A DNA stretch of 6,811 bases, taken from contig ONOV01000149.1 of assembly GCA_900319505.1 (NCBI GenBank), positions 1 through 6,811 on the forward strand, in the 5' to 3' direction. The notes below the pieces were generated by a model, which worked only from the letters and a program-made list of their open reading frames with translations, had not been told where the DNA came from and searched no databases. The position numbers and the translations under genes were made by a program. This stretch comes from an uncultured Erysipelotrichaceae bacterium (GTDB lineage Bacteria > Bacillota_I > Bacilli_A > Erysipelotrichales > Erysipelotrichaceae). Every line of letters begins with the position of its first letter. The first letter of the stretch is position 1. This document shows positions 5,366 through 6,811 of this stretch, piece by piece.

Positions 5366-6727
5366 ATGAACAGATACCATCTTAAACCTTCCCTTGCAAA
5401 AGCCATGCATGAATGCGGCTATGAAACCCTGACCCCGGTACAGGAAAAATGCATTCCGCTTCTTTTAACCGGAAAGCAGCTTGCTGTACAGGCGGAGACC
5501 GGAGCTGGCAAAACAGCAGCTTTTCTGATCCCGGCGCTTGAAATGTGTGATCCAGCAGACCGCCATATCCAGACGCTGATCATCGAACCATCACGTGAGC
5601 TGGCTTTACAGACAGAAACAGAAACAAAACGGCTGTCCGCCTATACTGCCATTCATTCTTCTGCCCTTGTCGGAGGCTTGTCCATCCGCAAGCAGATCAA
5701 CCGGCTTCATCAGGGTGTACAGGTGATCACGGCAACCCCGGGCAGACTGCTGGATCTTTTCCAGCAGGAAGAACTGGATCTTTCTCAACTGAAACTTGTG
5801 GTTCTGGATGAGGCAGATCAGATTCTCTCTACCGGACAGAAAGAAGAAACGGCAGAAGTACTGATGCACTGCCATTGCCAGATGGCTCTTTTCTCTGCAA
5901 CTGTCAATGAGGATGTACGTGATTTCATGACGGGTGAATACATGGATATTGTCATGAATCCGACCCGGCTTAATACAAGACTTGCTTCGTATTACATTCA
6001 GACAGAGCAGAAGAAAGAAACACTGGTCAGCCTTCTGACCCATCTTGATATCACTTCAGCCATCGTCTTTGTGAAATACAAAGATGAGACAAACGAACTT
6101 GCCAGCGAGCTCAATCATCATGATATACTCTCATCCCCTTTCTCTTCATTTTATCAGGAACGGACCCGGCTCAGGATCATGGATGAATTCCGGTCGGGAA
6201 AGATCAGAGTGCTGATCGCTACAGACGCAGCGGAAAGAGGCCTGGATCTGCCGGATGTCTCTCACATCATTCACTATGACCTGCCGCAGGACTATGCCTC
6301 TTTCATTCATCGTTCCGGCCGTTCCGCGCATCAGTTCAATTCCGGTACTGTTCTGGTTCTGATGAACACCCAGGATACGCTCTCACCGCTCGGCAGAAGT
6401 CTGCTCAGAATCTGTCAGCCATTTACCATGCCGGAAGAAACAAAAGCTGATCTTTCCAGGCCTCTTATGAAAGAGGAAAAGAAAGCACCGGCTGTAACGA
6501 CTGTTCTTTTAAGAGCGGGAAAGAAACAGAAAATGCGCCCGAAGGATATCATCGGCGCACTCTGTACTTACTATGACTTCAGGGAAATCGGTGTCCTGGA
6601 CATTCAGGATAACTACAGTACTGTTACCATTCTCAAAGATGATCCGGATATTCTCAACCGGCTTGCTGATCTGAGTGTAAAAGGAAAGCATGTCCGGGTT
6701 GAGCCTATAAAAAATTCTCATCTTTAG
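5366..6727 (+). CDS. DEAD-box ATP-dependent RNA helicase with DbpA/YxiN-type RNA-binding domain
   Basis: Superfamily 2 RNA helicase of 453 residues, similar in size to E. coli DbpA and somewhat shorter than B. subtilis YxiN, which act on 23S rRNA during 50S assembly. Domain 1: Q motif GYETLTPVQ at 18-26, motif I AETGAGKT at 43-50, Ia PSRELA at 75-80, GG at 103-104, Ib TPGR at 124-127, II DEAD at 148-151, III SAT at 177-179. Domain 2: IVFV at 233-236, QERTR at 264-268, motif V ATDAAERGLDLP at 285-296, motif VI HRSGRSAH at 315-322. Residues about 375-450 form the DbpA-type RNA-binding domain (LLRAGKKQKMRPKDIIGAL, then IGVLDIQDNYSTV, then VKGKHVRV). Motif VI ends in His where the family has an ATP-contacting Arg, and the usual upstream aromatic of the Q motif falls on Met1. 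The frame is open upstream into mnmE, but 5366 is the first ATG that fits the fold; it has no Shine-Dalgarno sequence. It is transcribed divergently from mnmE. The exact orthologue (dbpA or another) is not certain, so I leave the symbol empty. Confidence 0.93.
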   Translation: MNRYHLKPSLAKAMHECGYETLTPVQEKCIPLLLTGKQLAVQAETGAGKTAAFLIPALEMCDPADRHIQTLIIEPSRELALQTETETKRLSAYTAIHSSALVGGLSIRKQINRLHQGVQVITATPGRLLDLFQQEELDLSQLKLVVLDEADQILSTGQKEETAEVLMHCHCQMALFSATVNEDVRDFMTGEYMDIVMNPTRLNTRLASYYIQTEQKKETLVSLLTHLDITSAIVFVKYKDETNELASELNHHDILSSPFSSFYQERTRLRIMDEFRSGKIRVLIATDAAERGLDLPDVSHIIHYDLPQDYASFIHRSGRSAHQFNSGTVLVLMNTQDTLSPLGRSLLRICQPFTMPEETKADLSRPLMKEEKKAPAVTTVLLRAGKKQKMRPKDIIGALCTYYDFREIGVLDIQDNYSTVTILKDDPDILNRLADLSVKGKHVRVEPIKNSHL

Positions 6728-6762
6728 CGGCAGCTCAGGCAGGGTCAGCCGCGCTTTTCTTT
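6727..6762 (+). terminator. Probable terminator of the helicase gene
   Basis: GCGGC (6727-6731), which starts on the last base of the helicase TAG, pairs with GCCGC (6748-6752) around a 16-base loop. It is followed on the plus strand by GCTTTTCTTT (6753-6762). The stem is short but all G-C. It overlaps the 3' end of the convergent partial gene, so the two genes share this region. Confidence 0.5.
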
Positions 6763-6811
6763 CCCTGTTCCTGAATATATTCTCTGATCACGTCTTCTGA
6801 CAGGTCGGATA
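6735..6811 (-). CDS. C-terminal end of an unidentified protein (5' partial, runs off right edge)
   Basis: An open frame on the minus strand enters from the right edge and ends in TGA at 6735-6737, only 7 bases from the convergent helicase stop. About 25 codons are visible. They encode a helix-like stretch SEDVIREYIQEQGKK followed by a short Ala/Pro tail, a composition that looks like real protein, unlike the other two minus-strand frames here. The pattern SxxxIRxYIxxQ resembles the C-termini of some IS200/IS605 TnpA (Y1 transposase) proteins, but this is only a resemblance over some 15 residues and many other proteins end this way. Product unassigned. Confidence 0.5.
   Translation of the reverse strand, partial: SDLSEDVIREYIQEQGKKSAADPA

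Noticed and set aside
5606..6043. 145-codon minus-strand open frame inside the helicase gene
   Set aside because: It is antisense to the conserved helicase motifs, has a Cys/Phe/Leu-rich translation with no recognisable domain, and no ribosome binding site was evident.

Overview
The window looks like chromosomal housekeeping DNA from a low-to-middling GC Firmicute. Three things point there: a ribonuclease M5 gene (typical of Firmicutes and relatives), the block tatD-rnmV-rsmA followed by ispE, which also occurs in Bacillus, and AGGAGG-like ribosome binding sites at the usual spacing. Base composition looks balanced (estimated by eye as mid-40s percent GC). An Erysipelotrichia-like gut or oral bacterium is my best guess, but that is inference and the genus cannot be read from this sequence.

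Layout from left to right. (1) A plus-strand alpha/beta hydrolase of the monoacylglycerol lipase/lysophospholipase type, whose N-terminus lies outside the window, ends at 887. (2) A short convergent intergenic region (888-966) holds a strong hairpin with an eight-T tract that serves as terminator for the minus strand. (3) A tightly packed minus-strand operon runs from 5277 down to 967 in the order mnmE, tatD, rnmV, rsmA, ispE. Every junction is a 1-nt gap or a short overlap; two are ATGA stop/start overlaps. (4) An 88-bp divergent intergenic region (5278-5365) carries a perfect inverted repeat, weak promoter candidates in both directions and a possible 12-codon leader ORF. (5) A plus-strand DEAD-box RNA helicase with a DbpA/YxiN-type C-terminal RNA-binding domain spans 5366-6727. 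(6) Seven bases further on, the last codons of a convergent minus-strand gene run off the right edge.

Functionally the window centres on RNA maturation. MnmE modifies the tRNA wobble uridine, RNase M5 finishes 5S rRNA, RsmA dimethylates 16S rRNA, and the divergent helicase carries the domain that in known homologues recognises 23S rRNA hairpin 92. IspE (isoprenoid precursors by the MEP pathway) and TatD (metal-dependent DNase/hydrolase) share the operon without an obvious mechanistic link. I see no CRISPR array, phage, toxin or defence system, and no new multi-gene system. The most interesting details are the altered motif VI of the helicase, its start without a Shine-Dalgarno sequence, and the compact divergent promoter region.
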